Assembly: GCF_003350475.1 (NCBI RefSeq)
Contig: NZ_QQAV01000004.1
Coordinates: 248,001 to 312,000, forward strand
Reading direction: 5' to 3'
DNA length: 64,000 nt
DNA from: Pseudacidovorax intermedius
GTDB taxonomy: Bacteria > Pseudomonadota > Gammaproteobacteria > Burkholderiales > Burkholderiaceae_C
Position numbers and translations under genes: made by a program. The notes under the pieces are model-generated. The model saw nothing but the letters and a program-made list of their open reading frames with translations. It did no database searches and was not told where the DNA came from. Below, piece by piece: positions 24,813 to 33,664 of this stretch; the stretch's first letter is position 1, and every line of letters starts with the position of its first letter.

Positions 24813-25322
24813 ATGCCTGAATCTCGCAGTGGCGCACGTGCACACGCACGGCCTGGCCCGGGCGGGGGTGGTCAGGCGCAGGGGGTGGGGGGTCGGCAAG
24901 GCGACCTCTTCGCCCCCGAAGGGGGGGGTGGGTACCTGGATGAATGCAACCCCGTAGAACTTCCCCAGGGGGCCGTCGAGGACACGAAATTTCGCGAGCT
25001 GGAGGAGATGGGCCTGCCCGCCGTTTGGCTGGAGGGAGCCCGGCTGATCGGCTACGAAAATTTCGTGCGCCTGTGGAAGCACCTCGACGGCGCCGCCGCG
25101 GGCGGCTCGCTGCCGCTGTCCGACAACGAATCCATGATCGAGGTCCGCCTGCGCCGTTTCGCCAGCTTCCAGCGCTTCCAGCGGAACCGGTTCATCGAGA
25201 GCCTGGCCGCGATGGGCCTCGGGGGCAGCGAGATCCACGCCGCTGTCAAGGCCCAGCTGGGTGAAAACCTCACGCGGAATCACATCCTGCGCCTGGCCCG
25301 GCGTGGCAGGATGGCCCGATGA
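24813..25322 (+). CDS. Hypothetical protein coupled to the serine integrase
   Basis: A 169-residue protein. The first 40 residues are Gly-rich and disordered. Then FRELEEMGLPAVWLEGARLI, a central helical part, and a C-terminal helix-turn-helix-like end (RNRFIESLAAMGLGGSEIHA, then NLTRNHILRLARRGRMAR), vaguely like Mor/C-type activators. Its stop overlaps the integrase ATG by four bases, so the two are translationally coupled. Candidate roles are regulator of integrase or recombination directionality factor; neither is shown by the sequence. Confidence 0.6.
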   Translation: MPESRSGARAHARPGPGGGGQAQGVGGRQGDLFAPEGGGGYLDECNPVELPQGAVEDTKFRELEEMGLPAVWLEGARLIGYENFVRLWKHLDGAAAGGSLPLSDNESMIEVRLRRFASFQRFQRNRFIESLAAMGLGGSEIHAAVKAQLGENLTRNHILRLARRGRMAR

Positions 25323-26890
25323 AGACGGCCGTGATCTATGCCCGCGTCAGCACCCAGCGGCAGGCCGACGAGGGGGTGTCGCTCGACGCGCAGGTCGAGC
25401 AGTGCCGGGGCCGCGCCGAGCAGCTCGGCGCCGAGGTGCTGAAGGTCTTCAGGGACGAGGGGGTAAGCGGCCGATCGACAAAGGGGCGCCACGGCTTCCA
25501 GGCCGCCGTCGACTTCTGCGGCCAGGCCGGCGTCCACTTCTTCATCACGTGGGCCACCTCGCGCGTGGCCAGGAACGCCGTGGACCTCATCATGGCGCAG
25601 GAGACTCTGCGTGATGGTGGCACGCGGCTGGAGTGCCTCAACGCTGACGTCAACGACGACACGGATGCCGGCTTCATCAATCGCACCTTCATGGCGGCGA
25701 TGGACGAGCTCCACTCGCGCAACATCAGCCGCGACACCCTGCGATCCCAAAAGCGTGTGGCGGCCGAGGGATTCTTTACCGGCGGGCGCGTGCCCTACGG
25801 CTACACCGTGGTGGACGAGGGAAAGCGGCGCCGCATGGTGCCGGATGCGGACGCCGCTGCTACCGTCCGGCGCGCCTTCGACCTATGCCTGCAGGAAGGC
25901 CTTGGCGCCCAGGCAATCGCCCATGCGCTCAACGATGCCGGCCTGTTCCGCGCCGGCGCCCGGTGGGGGAAGAACAGCGTCCAGTACCTGCTCAACAACC
26001 GGGTCTACACGGGCGTGAAGACCTACAACCGCAAGCACAGCCGGACCGGCCGTGCGAAGCCGCTGGACGAATGGGTGTCCGTCGACGCCCACGAGCCGCT
26101 GATCAGCAAGGAAGCATTCGAAAGGGCTCAGACCATGATCAAGGACCGAACGCCCCACGAAGGCGGTGGCACGCCGCGCAGCGAGTTCGTTTTCGCGGGC
26201 AAGCTCACCTGCGGCATCTGCAGCAGCTTGCTGCAGATCACGAACGGCACATCCCGCAGCGGGGCTCTGTACAGCTACTACAGCTGCGTGGCGCACAAGC
26301 ACGGGCGGCCTCAGTGCCTCTTTCGGCCGATCCGCGCCGACCTCATGGACGAATGGCTTACCCAGACGATCCTTGAGCGCGTGCTGACGCCTGAGGTGGT
26401 CTCCAAGGCCCTCGACGACGTGGCGGCAATGACGGAAACCTGGCTGCGGGACAGAGAGGCAGCGCGCGGCCGCCTGGTGCGCGACCTGCGCGCCGTTGAG
26501 GGAAAGCGGGACGGGCTGCTGGACTTCGTGGCAGAACACGGGAGGGCCACGCCGGCGGATGTCATCGGCAAGCTGAACGAAGCACGTGCCCAGATCGATG
26601 AGCTGCAGGCCGAGCTGGACCGCCTGGAGCGCGCCAAGGTGCCGCGGCGCAATCGGCACATCGACCCCGAAGTGGCCATCGAGGTGATGCACGAAACGAT
26701 AATGGCGGCCGATGCCAAAAAAAAACGCGCCTTTATGGGCGCGTTCTTAGACCAGATCACGGTCTCCAACTCGGAAGTCGAAGTCGCTTATCGGGCGGAT
26801 GCCTTGCTGCAAACGGGTCCGGTGAAGGATGTTCACAGTGGCCTTGATTGGCTCCCCGACCTGGGCTCGAACCAGGGACCTACGGATTAA
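25319..26890 (+). CDS. Large serine recombinase (phage integrase)
   Basis: A 523-residue protein. The resolvase domain starts VIYARVSTQRQ with the nucleophile Ser11, and RVARN is in the expected place. The recombinase domain (GRVPYGYTVVDEGKRRRMVP, ALNDAGLFRAGARWG) is followed by a zinc ribbon (CGICSSLL...YSCVAHKHG...C), and a C-terminal coiled coil (about residues 385-445) as in large serine integrases. The last 14 codons lie inside the tRNA-Asn gene on the opposite strand, and the TAA stop overlaps the anticodon complement. Serine integrases rarely target tRNA genes, so which recombinase made this junction is worth asking. Confidence 0.9.
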   Translation: MKTAVIYARVSTQRQADEGVSLDAQVEQCRGRAEQLGAEVLKVFRDEGVSGRSTKGRHGFQAAVDFCGQAGVHFFITWATSRVARNAVDLIMAQETLRDGGTRLECLNADVNDDTDAGFINRTFMAAMDELHSRNISRDTLRSQKRVAAEGFFTGGRVPYGYTVVDEGKRRRMVPDADAAATVRRAFDLCLQEGLGAQAIAHALNDAGLFRAGARWGKNSVQYLLNNRVYTGVKTYNRKHSRTGRAKPLDEWVSVDAHEPLISKEAFERAQTMIKDRTPHEGGGTPRSEFVFAGKLTCGICSSLLQITNGTSRSGALYSYYSCVAHKHGRPQCLFRPIRADLMDEWLTQTILERVLTPEVVSKALDDVAAMTETWLRDREAARGRLVRDLRAVEGKRDGLLDFVAEHGRATPADVIGKLNEARAQIDELQAELDRLERAKVPRRNRHIDPEVAIEVMHETIMAADAKKKRAFMGAFLDQITVSNSEVEVAYRADALLQTGPVKDVHSGLDWLPDLGSNQGPTD

Positions 26891-26924
26891 CAGTCCGGCG
26901 CTCTACCGACTGAGCTATCGGGGA
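26849..26924 (-). tRNA. tRNA-Asn (GTT)
   Basis: Read on the minus strand, 76 bases including an encoded CCA: acceptor TCCCCGA pairs with TCGGGGA; D-arm AGCTCAGTCGGTAGAGC; anticodon loop CTGTTAA with anticodon GTT (complement at 26889-26891); T-arm GGTTCGAGCC. The prophage joins its 3' end, so the 3' part of the present gene is phage-derived. Confidence 0.97.
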
Positions 26925-26936
26925 AGGAAGCCCTAG

Positions 26937-26942
26937 AGTATA
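26937..26942 (-). promoter_or_regulatory. Probable -10 box of the tRNA-Asn promoter
   Basis: On the minus strand TATACT lies 12 bases before the tRNA 5' end. No clear -35 hexamer is seen at 16-18 bases. Confidence 0.45.
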
Positions 26943-27134
26943 GCGACGGTTTTCGGGTCGCACAGAGTAACCAACATAAATAGTCGGAAATAGGACCGAA
27001 CGGCGAACCCGCCGCTCAGGCCGTCCGAGCAACCGCCACGTCTGCGCGCGCCTCCCTCGACCCCTGCGCTTTCTGACTCTGGAGGCGTTTCTGCTGACGC
27101 ATCGCTGACCCGCAAACGCTTATGCTGGATATCG

Positions 27135-28853
27135 ATGATCTCCCGATACGCTCCTGCTCAAGATCGCCACTGGGATGTCCTTGCGCGCGATCTTCGACAG
27201 AGCATGCCGCTCGAACTCCCGGCGGCATATGCGGACGATGTCCTGCCCGGCGGCCAGGGCGCCTTCATCCACAAGCAGACCGGCGCGCCTGTGGTGGGCA
27301 TGGGGCGCTGGGGACTGGTGACGGCGGAAAGCCGGCGTGGCGGCATGGAGGCGGCACTGCGACTGCGCACCGCCCTCGTGCGTGACGACGAAGTGCGCAA
27401 GTCGCCCTACGCCACAGCCTGGACCAAGGACCAGCTCTGCGTGGTGCCGGTGGCGGCCATCTATGTGCAGGACTTCCGCGTCGACCCGCGTGTGCCGCAG
27501 CTCGCACGCATCAGTCGGCGCGACGGCCATGCCCTGTGCATCGCCGGCCTGTGGAGCAGTTGGCTGGACGACAACGGCGTTCGGCAACTGAGCTTCGCCC
27601 TGCTCACCATCAACGCGGACGACCATCCGCTGATGGCCCGCTACGGCGCGAGTGGCCATGAACGGCGGATGCCGGCGCTACTGCCGCGGGGGCTGGTGCG
27701 GGCCTGGCTCGAAGCGAGGGGCCGTGAGCGCCACGAGTTCCTGCGCCCGCTGCCCGCCGAACAGCTGGTGGGCGAGGCTGTCGCACCGCAGGCGCCGGAG
27801 ATGCCGGCCCCCGCCCCCGCGGCTGCGCCCATCGCCCTGCCCGCCACGGCGGGCGAAGCGCCCGCCCCGCGCCATCGCCGGCCCTGCCTGCTGCTGGTGG
27901 ACGACGAACCCTCCAACCTCCAGGTGCTGCGTCTGGCGCTTCAGGCCGACTACCGGCTGGTGTTCGCTACCGACGGGCGGCGGGCCCTGCAACTCGCCCG
28001 CGAACACCGGCCCGACCTGATCCTGCTCGACATCATGATGCCGGAGCTCGATGGCTATGCCGTCTGCCGCGTGCTGCAGGAGGACCCGGCCACGGCGAGC
28101 ATCCCGGTGATCTTCTGCACCGCGCGCGCCGACAGCCAGGGTGAGGCCCTCGGCCTGGAAGCCGGCGCCGTCGACTACATCACCAAGCCGCTCTACCCGC
28201 CGGTGGTACGGGCGCGCGTGCGCACCCACCTGTCACTGGTGCGCGCGGAGGAACTGCGCCGCACCCAGTTGCAGATCGTCCAGCGGCTCAGCCGCGCCGC
28301 CGAGTACCGGGACAACGAGACGGGCATGCACGTCATCCGCATGAGCCACTACGCCCGCGAGCTGGCGCTGGCCGCGGGTAGCACGCAGGAATGGGCCGAC
28401 GACCTGCTGCATGCCGCGCCCATGCACGACGTGGGCAAGATCGGCATCCCCGACGCCCTGCTGCGCAAGGCCGGACCGCTCGACAGCCACGAATGGGACG
28501 TGATGCGCCGCCATCCGCTGATCGGCGCCGAGATCATCGGCAACGACAGCTCGGAGATCCTGACCATGGCCCGCGCCATCGCCCTGTCGCATCACGAGAA
28601 ATGGGACGGCACCGGCTATCCGCAGGGCCTGCGCGGCGAGGCGATCCCGCTGGAGGCACGCATCGTGGCCATCGCGGACGTGTTCGACGCCCTCACCTCG
28701 CGCCGTCCCTACAAGGAGGCCTGGACTGCCGAACGGGCCCTCGACTACATCCGCAGCGAATCGGGACGGCACTTCGATCCCACGCTGGTCGCGATCTTCC
28801 TGTCCATTGCGCCGCGCCTGGCCGAAGTGCGACAGCGCTGGCCCATCGACTGA
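27135..28853 (+). CDS. Degenerate SRAP domain - receiver - HD-GYP fusion protein
   Basis: A 572-residue protein of three parts. Residues 1-195 resemble an SRAP (YedK/HMCES-type) domain: MISRYAP at the start, DDVLPGG, GRWGLV, LCIAGLWSSWL, FALLTINADDH and GHERRMPALLP, with the family His at 175. The catalytic Cys2 of SRAP is Ile here. Residues 250-365 are a receiver domain with Asp299 (LLDIMMPE), the acidic pair 256-257 and Lys351. Residues 385-560 are an HD-GYP domain with HDVGKIGIP (431-439) and HHEKWDGTGYP, expected to cleave cyclic di-GMP. A Pro/Ala linker joins parts one and two. I infer a sensor-like or scaffold role for the dead SRAP part. Confidence 0.85.
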   Translation: MISRYAPAQDRHWDVLARDLRQSMPLELPAAYADDVLPGGQGAFIHKQTGAPVVGMGRWGLVTAESRRGGMEAALRLRTALVRDDEVRKSPYATAWTKDQLCVVPVAAIYVQDFRVDPRVPQLARISRRDGHALCIAGLWSSWLDDNGVRQLSFALLTINADDHPLMARYGASGHERRMPALLPRGLVRAWLEARGRERHEFLRPLPAEQLVGEAVAPQAPEMPAPAPAAAPIALPATAGEAPAPRHRRPCLLLVDDEPSNLQVLRLALQADYRLVFATDGRRALQLAREHRPDLILLDIMMPELDGYAVCRVLQEDPATASIPVIFCTARADSQGEALGLEAGAVDYITKPLYPPVVRARVRTHLSLVRAEELRRTQLQIVQRLSRAAEYRDNETGMHVIRMSHYARELALAAGSTQEWADDLLHAAPMHDVGKIGIPDALLRKAGPLDSHEWDVMRRHPLIGAEIIGNDSSEILTMARAIALSHHEKWDGTGYPQGLRGEAIPLEARIVAIADVFDALTSRRPYKEAWTAERALDYIRSESGRHFDPTLVAIFLSIAPRLAEVRQRWPID

Positions 28854-28898
28854 GCGCGCCGGGCACCGGCCTGGCCACAAACGGTGGTGCGTGGCGCC

Positions 28899-30263
28899 TC
28901 AGGCGGCCGACGCGGGGGCCGAGGCCGCCAGCCGCGCCCGCACCTCGCGCACGCGCGTCGCCGGGAAGGTGATCGAGAAGCGCGACCCCTTGCCCACCTC
29001 GCTCTCGATGCGCAGTTGCCCGCCGTGGCGCTGCACGATGTGCTTGACGATGGCCAGGCCCAGTCCAGTCCCACCTGTCTCGCGCGAGCGACTGCGGTCG
29101 ATGCGGTAGAAGCGCTCGGTCAGCCGCGGGATGTGCTCGGCGGCCACGCCCGGCCCGGTGTCGCGCACCGTGAACTCGCCGCGGCCGTCGGACAGCAGGC
29201 GCCAGGTAACGACCACCTCGCCGCCACCGGGCGTATAGCGCACGGCGTTGGTCACGAGGTTGGACATGGCGCTCTGCAGTTCGGTCGGCACGCCCGAGAC
29301 TTCCGAATCGGCCTCGACGGCAAAGAAAAGCTTGTGCGGCTGCGACGCGATGCGGCCCGAGAGCCCACGCGCCTCGTCCTCGCAGTGCGCCATCAGCGCC
29401 CTCATGCGCGTCCACTGGTTGACCGGCGGCGCCGCACTGCCTTCGAGGCGCGACAGCGTCAGCAGGTCGGCCACCAGCGTGCCCATGCGCTGCGCCTGCT
29501 GGCCCATCAGGGCCAGGTAGCGGGCCCGCTCGTCGGCGTCCAGCGGCAGCGTCTGCAGCGTTTCGACGAAGCCGGTGAGCACGGTCAGGGGCGTGCGGAT
29601 CTCATGCGACACGTTGGCGACGAAGTCACGCCGCATCTCCTCGGCCTTCTCGAGCGCCGTGATGTCGCGCGTGAGCAGCATCCGGCGGTTGCCCGCGTAG
29701 GGATGCGCCTGCACCGACAGCCGCATCGGCTGTCCGGACGCGGAGCGCGAGGCCACCGGCGCATCGATGACCACCTCGCGGCTGTAGTTCCACGAGGCGA
29801 GGTAGCCGATGAAGGCAGGATCGCGCACGAGGTTGGCGATGAGCTGCTGCAGGTCGCGTTCGACGTCCAGCCCCAGGTGGACGCCGGCGGTCTGGTTGCA
29901 CCATTCGATGCGGCCTTCCTCGTCCACCAGCACCACGCCGTTGGGCGAGGCCTGGATGGCGGCCAGGAACTCCTGCAGACGCTGCTCCGCCTGCTGGGTC
30001 TGCTGCTCGCGCAGGCGCAAGGCGCGGCGGATGCGGTCCGACAGCTCGCCCCACAGGCCGAAGCGGCCGGGCGGCAGTCCCAGGGCGTCGTTGCGCATCG
30101 CCTGGATCAGGCTGTGGGCCCGAAGCATGTCCAGCACCAGCCAGCCCAGCGCCCCCGCCCAGGCCCCGGCCCATGCCAGGCGCCATCCCATCAGGAAGCC
30201 GGCGGCAGCGGCGCCTGCAGCGGACAGGCAGAGAAAGGCGGCTAGACGACCGGGCATGGCCAT
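28899..30263 (-). CDS. phoR: Phosphate sensor histidine kinase PhoR
   Basis: A 454-residue protein. Two N-terminal transmembrane stretches (FLCLSAAGAAAAGFLMG and LAWAGAWAGALGWLVLDM), a linker, a PAS domain (about residues 95-200), then the HisKA box FVANVSHEIRTPL with the phosphorylated His, and an HATPase with N-box NLVTNAVRY, DTGPGV and GTGLGLAIVKHI. Under phosphate starvation it phosphorylates PhoB. It lies 106 bases after phoB in the pst-phoU-phoB-phoR series, close to the usual arrangement in Burkholderiales. The gene converges with the HD-GYP gene. Confidence 0.95.
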   Translation of the reverse strand: MAMPGRLAAFLCLSAAGAAAAGFLMGWRLAWAGAWAGALGWLVLDMLRAHSLIQAMRNDALGLPPGRFGLWGELSDRIRRALRLREQQTQQAEQRLQEFLAAIQASPNGVVLVDEEGRIEWCNQTAGVHLGLDVERDLQQLIANLVRDPAFIGYLASWNYSREVVIDAPVASRSASGQPMRLSVQAHPYAGNRRMLLTRDITALEKAEEMRRDFVANVSHEIRTPLTVLTGFVETLQTLPLDADERARYLALMGQQAQRMGTLVADLLTLSRLEGSAAPPVNQWTRMRALMAHCEDEARGLSGRIASQPHKLFFAVEADSEVSGVPTELQSAMSNLVTNAVRYTPGGGEVVVTWRLLSDGRGEFTVRDTGPGVAAEHIPRLTERFYRIDRSRSRETGGTGLGLAIVKHIVQRHGGQLRIESEVGKGSRFSITFPATRVREVRARLAASAPASAA

Positions 30264-30369
30264 GGATTATCGGCAGGCACCGCCTCGGCGGGCCCGCGGG
30301 CAAAGTCGCGCACGGAAGGAAGGAAGACGGGCAGCGGCCGGCGCATCCGGCGGCCCGGCGCCAGGCAGG

Positions 30370-31062
30370 TCAGACGGTCGCCTGGACGGTGAAGCGGTAG
30401 CCCGCGCCCCGCACGGTCTCGACCATGCTGGCGGCGGCGCCCAGCGACTCGCGCAGGCGCTTGACGTGGACGTCGACCGTGCGCTCCTCGATGAAGACGT
30501 GGTCGCCCCACACCTTGTCGAGCAGTTGTGAGCGGCTGTGCACACGCTCGGCGTTCTGCATCAGGTAGGCCAGCAGCTTGAACTCGGTCGGGCCCATCTT
30601 GAGGGCGGCGCCCTGCCAGGTCACGCGGTGGGTCGCGGTGTCGAGCACCAGCTCGCCGGCCTCCAGCCGTTCGACCGCAGCCTCGGGCGCGCGGCGGCGC
30701 AGCACGGCGCGGATGCGGGCCAGCATCTCCTGCGTGGAGAAGGGTTTGGTGATGTAGTCGTCGGCGCCGGCGTCGAGGCCGGCCACCTTGTCCGGCTCGT
30801 CGCCGCGGGCGGTGAGCATCAGGATCGGCACCTGCTTCGTGCGGACGTCGCGGCGCCACTGGCGCGCCAGCTGCAGGCCGCTCTGGCCCGGCAGCATCCA
30901 GTCCAGCAGGATCATGTCCGGCAGCACCGCATCGATCTCGCGCTGTGCGCTCACGCCGTCCTCGGCCCAGATGGGCTCGAAGCCGTTGTGCCGCAGGTTC
31001 ACAGCCAGCAGCTCGGCGATGGAGGACTCGTCCTCCACGATCAGTACACGAGGTTTCTTCAT
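30370..31062 (-). CDS. phoB: Phosphate regulon response regulator PhoB
   Basis: A 230-residue OmpR/PhoB-type regulator: MKKPRVLIVEDESSIAELL, phospho-acceptor Asp in LLDWMLPGQSG, Lys in YITKPFSTQEM, then a C-terminal winged helix (GPTEFKLLAYLMQNAERVHS, then VDVHVKRLRESL). It binds Pho boxes; candidate boxes occur before pstS, ppx and ppk1 in this window. The start at 31062 is the first Met that gives a normal receiver N-terminus; the upstream extension is non-conserved. Confidence 0.96.
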   Translation of the reverse strand: MKKPRVLIVEDESSIAELLAVNLRHNGFEPIWAEDGVSAQREIDAVLPDMILLDWMLPGQSGLQLARQWRRDVRTKQVPILMLTARGDEPDKVAGLDAGADDYITKPFSTQEMLARIRAVLRRRAPEAAVERLEAGELVLDTATHRVTWQGAALKMGPTEFKLLAYLMQNAERVHSRSQLLDKVWGDHVFIEERTVDVHVKRLRESLGAAASMVETVRGAGYRFTVQATV

Positions 31063-31191
31063 GTCGTTCTTCCAGGTCAGCCGCCGAGTACCTACCGCCG
31101 GCAAGTCATGCCCGGCCCCGACTCGAGAGGCCGCGGAGCAGGCCATGCGCGGACATCCGCGGAACCGGCTTTGCCGGGCCGCCGGATGTGC

Positions 31192-31237
31192 CCCCCCTCC
31201 GGGGGGTGGGCGGAGCGCGAAGCGCGCAGCCTGGGGG
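31192..31237. repeat. GC-rich intergenic hairpin element between phoU and phoB
   Basis: CCCCCC-TCC-GGGGGG (31192-31206) is followed by GCGCGAAGCGCGC (31215-31227) and a second G-run (31232-31237). This kind of C-run/G-run plus GCGAAGCGC element recurs between genes in Comamonadaceae genomes. It may weaken read-through from phoU into phoB. Confidence 0.6.
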
Positions 31238-31240
31238 GCT

Positions 31241-31942
31241 TCACTTCAACGCGCTCTCGATCTCTTGCATCGAAGTGTGCCGCACGTCCTCACCCTTGAC
31301 GATGTAGATGATGAACTCGGCGATGTTCTTCGCATGGTCGCCGATGCGCTCGATGGCCTTGGCCAGGAACAGCAGGTCCAGGCTGGGCGAGATGGTGCGC
31401 GGGTCCTCCATCATGTAGGTGACCAGCTTGCGCACGAAGCCGTCGAACTCCTGGTCGATCAGGTCGTCCTCCTTGAGGATCGACAGCGCGCCGGCGGTGT
31501 CGAGGCGGGCAAAGGCATCCAGCGCCTTGCGCAGCAGGCCCGACGCCAGATCGGCCGCGATGCGCAGCTCGGAGCACGGCAGCGCCCGGGCCGAGCCGCT
31601 CTCGATGATCGACTTGACCATGCGGGCGATCTTGGTCGACTCGTCGCCCACGCGCTCCAGATTGGCGGTGGTCTTGGAGATGGCGATCAGGAGGCGCAGG
31701 TCGCGCGCCGTCGGCTGGCGTCGGGCGATGATGGACGAGAGCTCGCGGTCGATCTCGATCTCCATCGCGTTGACGCGCGGCTCGGTCTCGATCACGCGCT
31801 CGGCGGCGTCCGTGTCGAACTGCAGCAGCGCATAGACGGCCTGGCGGATCTGGGACTCGACCATGCCGCCGAGTTCCATGACGCGTGAGGACACGCCGTT
31901 GAGTTCGCTGTCGAACTGGGTGGAAAGATGTTTGTCAGCCAT
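31241..31942 (-). CDS. phoU: Phosphate signalling protein PhoU
   Basis: A 233-residue all-helical protein with two PhoU repeats; the metal-binding-like motifs ERVGDESTKIARM and ERIGDHAKNIAEF are present. PhoU links the Pst transporter to PhoR and restrains phosphate uptake when phosphate is plentiful. It follows pstB by 20 bases, in the standard order. Confidence 0.96.
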   Translation of the reverse strand: MADKHLSTQFDSELNGVSSRVMELGGMVESQIRQAVYALLQFDTDAAERVIETEPRVNAMEIEIDRELSSIIARRQPTARDLRLLIAISKTTANLERVGDESTKIARMVKSIIESGSARALPCSELRIAADLASGLLRKALDAFARLDTAGALSILKEDDLIDQEFDGFVRKLVTYMMEDPRTISPSLDLLFLAKAIERIGDHAKNIAEFIIYIVKGEDVRHTSMQEIESALK

Positions 31943-31962
31943 CGCTGTGTCTCCCTGCGGCA

Positions 31963-32742
31963 TCAGCCGAAACGGCCCGTGATGTAGTCCTCGGTCTCCT
32001 TGCGCTTGGGCTTGAAGAACATCTGCTCGGTGGCGCCGAACTCGATGAGATCCCCCAGGTACATGTAGGCCGTGTAGTCGCTGCAGCGGGCTGCCTGCTG
32101 CATGTTGTGGGTCACGATGACCACGGTGTATTCGTCCTTGAGCTCGGCGATCAGCTCTTCGATCTTGGCGGTGGAGATCGGGTCCAGCGCCGAGCAGGGC
32201 TCGTCCAGCAGCAGCACTTCGGGCTTGATGGCGATGCCGCGGGCGATGCACAGGCGCTGCTGCTGGCCGCCGGAGAGGCCAGAGCCGCTCTGGTGCAGCT
32301 TGTCGCGCACCTCGGTCCACAGGGCGGCCTTCTTGAGCGCCCATTCGACGCGGTCGTCCATGTCGGAGGCCGACAGGTTCTCGAACAGCTTCACGCCGAA
32401 GGCGATGTTGTCGTAGATCGACATCGGGAAGGGCGTGGGCTTCTGGAACACCATGCCGACCTTGGCGCGCACCAGGGCGACGTCCTGCTTGGAGGTCAGC
32501 AGGTTCTCGCCGTCCAGCTCGATGGCGCCTTCGGCGCGCTGCTCGGGATAGAGCTCGAACATGCGGTTGAAGGTGCGCAGCAGCGTGGACTTGCCGCAGC
32601 CCGAGGGACCGATGAAGGCCGTGACCTTGTTCTCGGGGATGTCGAGGTTGATGCCCTTGAGCGCGTGGAATTTGCCGTAGTAGAAATTCAGGTCCTTGAC
32701 GGCGATCTTGGAACGCGGGGGGGTGGAGACGGTGGCAACCAT
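31963..32742 (-). CDS. pstB: Phosphate ABC transporter ATP-binding protein PstB
   Basis: A 259-residue ABC ATPase: Walker [17 protein letters not shown], the signature [15 protein letters not shown], Walker [17 protein letters not shown]-loop [18 protein letters not shown]. The closing [18 protein letters not shown] is typical of PstB. It energises phosphate import through PstA/PstC. Confidence 0.97.
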   Translation of the reverse strand: MVATVSTPPRSKIAVKDLNFYYGKFHALKGINLDIPENKVTAFIGPSGCGKSTLLRTFNRMFELYPEQRAEGAIELDGENLLTSKQDVALVRAKVGMVFQKPTPFPMSIYDNIAFGVKLFENLSASDMDDRVEWALKKAALWTEVRDKLHQSGSGLSGGQQQRLCIARGIAIKPEVLLLDEPCSALDPISTAKIEELIAELKDEYTVVIVTHNMQQAARCSDYTAYMYLGDLIEFGATEQMFFKPKRKETEDYITGRFG

Positions 32743-32761
32743 GGCTTGGCTCTTCTCGGTA

Positions 32762-33664
32762 TCAGTTTTTGCCGCGTGTGAGCACGCGGGCCAGGATGTT
32801 GAGGGCGAGGACGGCGACGGTGATCAGGAACACGCCGGCCCAGGCCAGCTGTTGCCAGTTCTCGTACGGGCTCATCGCGAACTTGAAGATGGTGACGGGC
32901 AGGCTGGCCATCGGCTGCGTGACGTCGGCCGTCCAGAACTGGTTGTTCAGGGCGGTGAAGAGCAGCGGCGCGGTCTCGCCCGCAATGCGGGCCACGGCCA
33001 GCAGGATGCCGGTCACGACGCCGGCACGGGCCGCACGCAGCGTGATCGACAGGATCACCTTCCACTTGGGCGTGCCCAGGGCGTAGGCGGCCTCGCGCAG
33101 GCCCGGGGGCACCAGCTGCAGCATGTTCTCGGTGGTGCGGATCACCACCGGGATGGTGATCAGCGCCAGCGCAATGGAACCGGCCAGGCCCGAGAAGGAC
33201 TTGAACTGCGCCACCACCAGCGAGTAGACGAACAGGCCGATGACGATCGACGGCGCCGACAGCAAGATGTCGTTGACGAAGCGGATCACCGACGACAGCC
33301 AGCCGTGCGGGTTGTATTCCGCAAGGTAGATGCCGGCCATGATGCCGATGGGCGTGCCGACGAAGGTGGCCACGCCGACCATCACCAGCGAGCCGAAGAT
33401 GGCATTCAGGATGCCGCCGGCCTCGTTGGGCGGGGGCGTCATCTCGGTGAAGGTGGCCACCGACAGGCCGCCGATGCCGAGGTACAGCGTCTGCCAGAGG
33501 ATCCAGATCAGCCAGAACACGCCGAAGGCCATCGCGGCCAGCGACAGGGCCAGGGCCATCTGGTTGACGCGCGCCCGGCGGGCGTACTTGGCCTCGCGGG
33601 TGCGGGCCAGGGCCTGGGCGGCCAGCAGCTGCTGGGAAGTGCTTGTGGGGCTGGAGGTGCTCAC
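32762..33664 (-). CDS. pstA: Phosphate ABC transporter permease PstA
   Basis: A 300-residue permease with about six membrane helices and the inner-loop EAA motif ([20 protein letters not shown]). The GTG at 33664 overlaps the pstC stop by four bases, which fixes the start. Pairs with PstC to form the phosphate channel. Confidence 0.95.
   Translation of the reverse strand: MSTSSPTSTSQQLLAAQALARTREAKYARRARVNQMALALSLAAMAFGVFWLIWILWQTLYLGIGGLSVATFTEMTPPPNEAGGILNAIFGSLVMVGVATFVGTPIGIMAGIYLAEYNPHGWLSSVIRFVNDILLSAPSIVIGLFVYSLVVAQFKSFSGLAGSIALALITIPVVIRTTENMLQLVPPGLREAAYALGTPKWKVILSITLRAARAGVVTGILLAVARIAGETAPLLFTALNNQFWTADVTQPMASLPVTIFKFAMSPYENWQQLAWAGVFLITVAVLALNILARVLTRGKN

Larger units (their letters stand above)
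1..26924. mobile_element. Prophage, right-hand part, inserted at tRNA-Asn
   Basis: Phage genes run without a break from the left edge to a tRNA-Asn gene: tail tip, tail fibres, lysogeny regulators, early and replication genes, then recombinases. The serine recombinase reading frame ends inside the tRNA gene (stop at 26888-26890), so the right attachment site lies within 26849 to about 26890 and the phage replaces the tRNA 3' end. The left attachment site, the head and packaging genes and probably lysis genes lie left of position 1. Beyond the tRNA the sequence is ordinary chromosomal housekeeping. Whether the element is active cannot be told, but nearly all frames are intact. Confidence 0.92.

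Noticed and set aside
24605-24820. A 71-residue open frame before the integrase-coupled gene
   Set aside because: Composition is unlike the neighbours, no conserved feature is seen, and it overlaps an inverted repeat.
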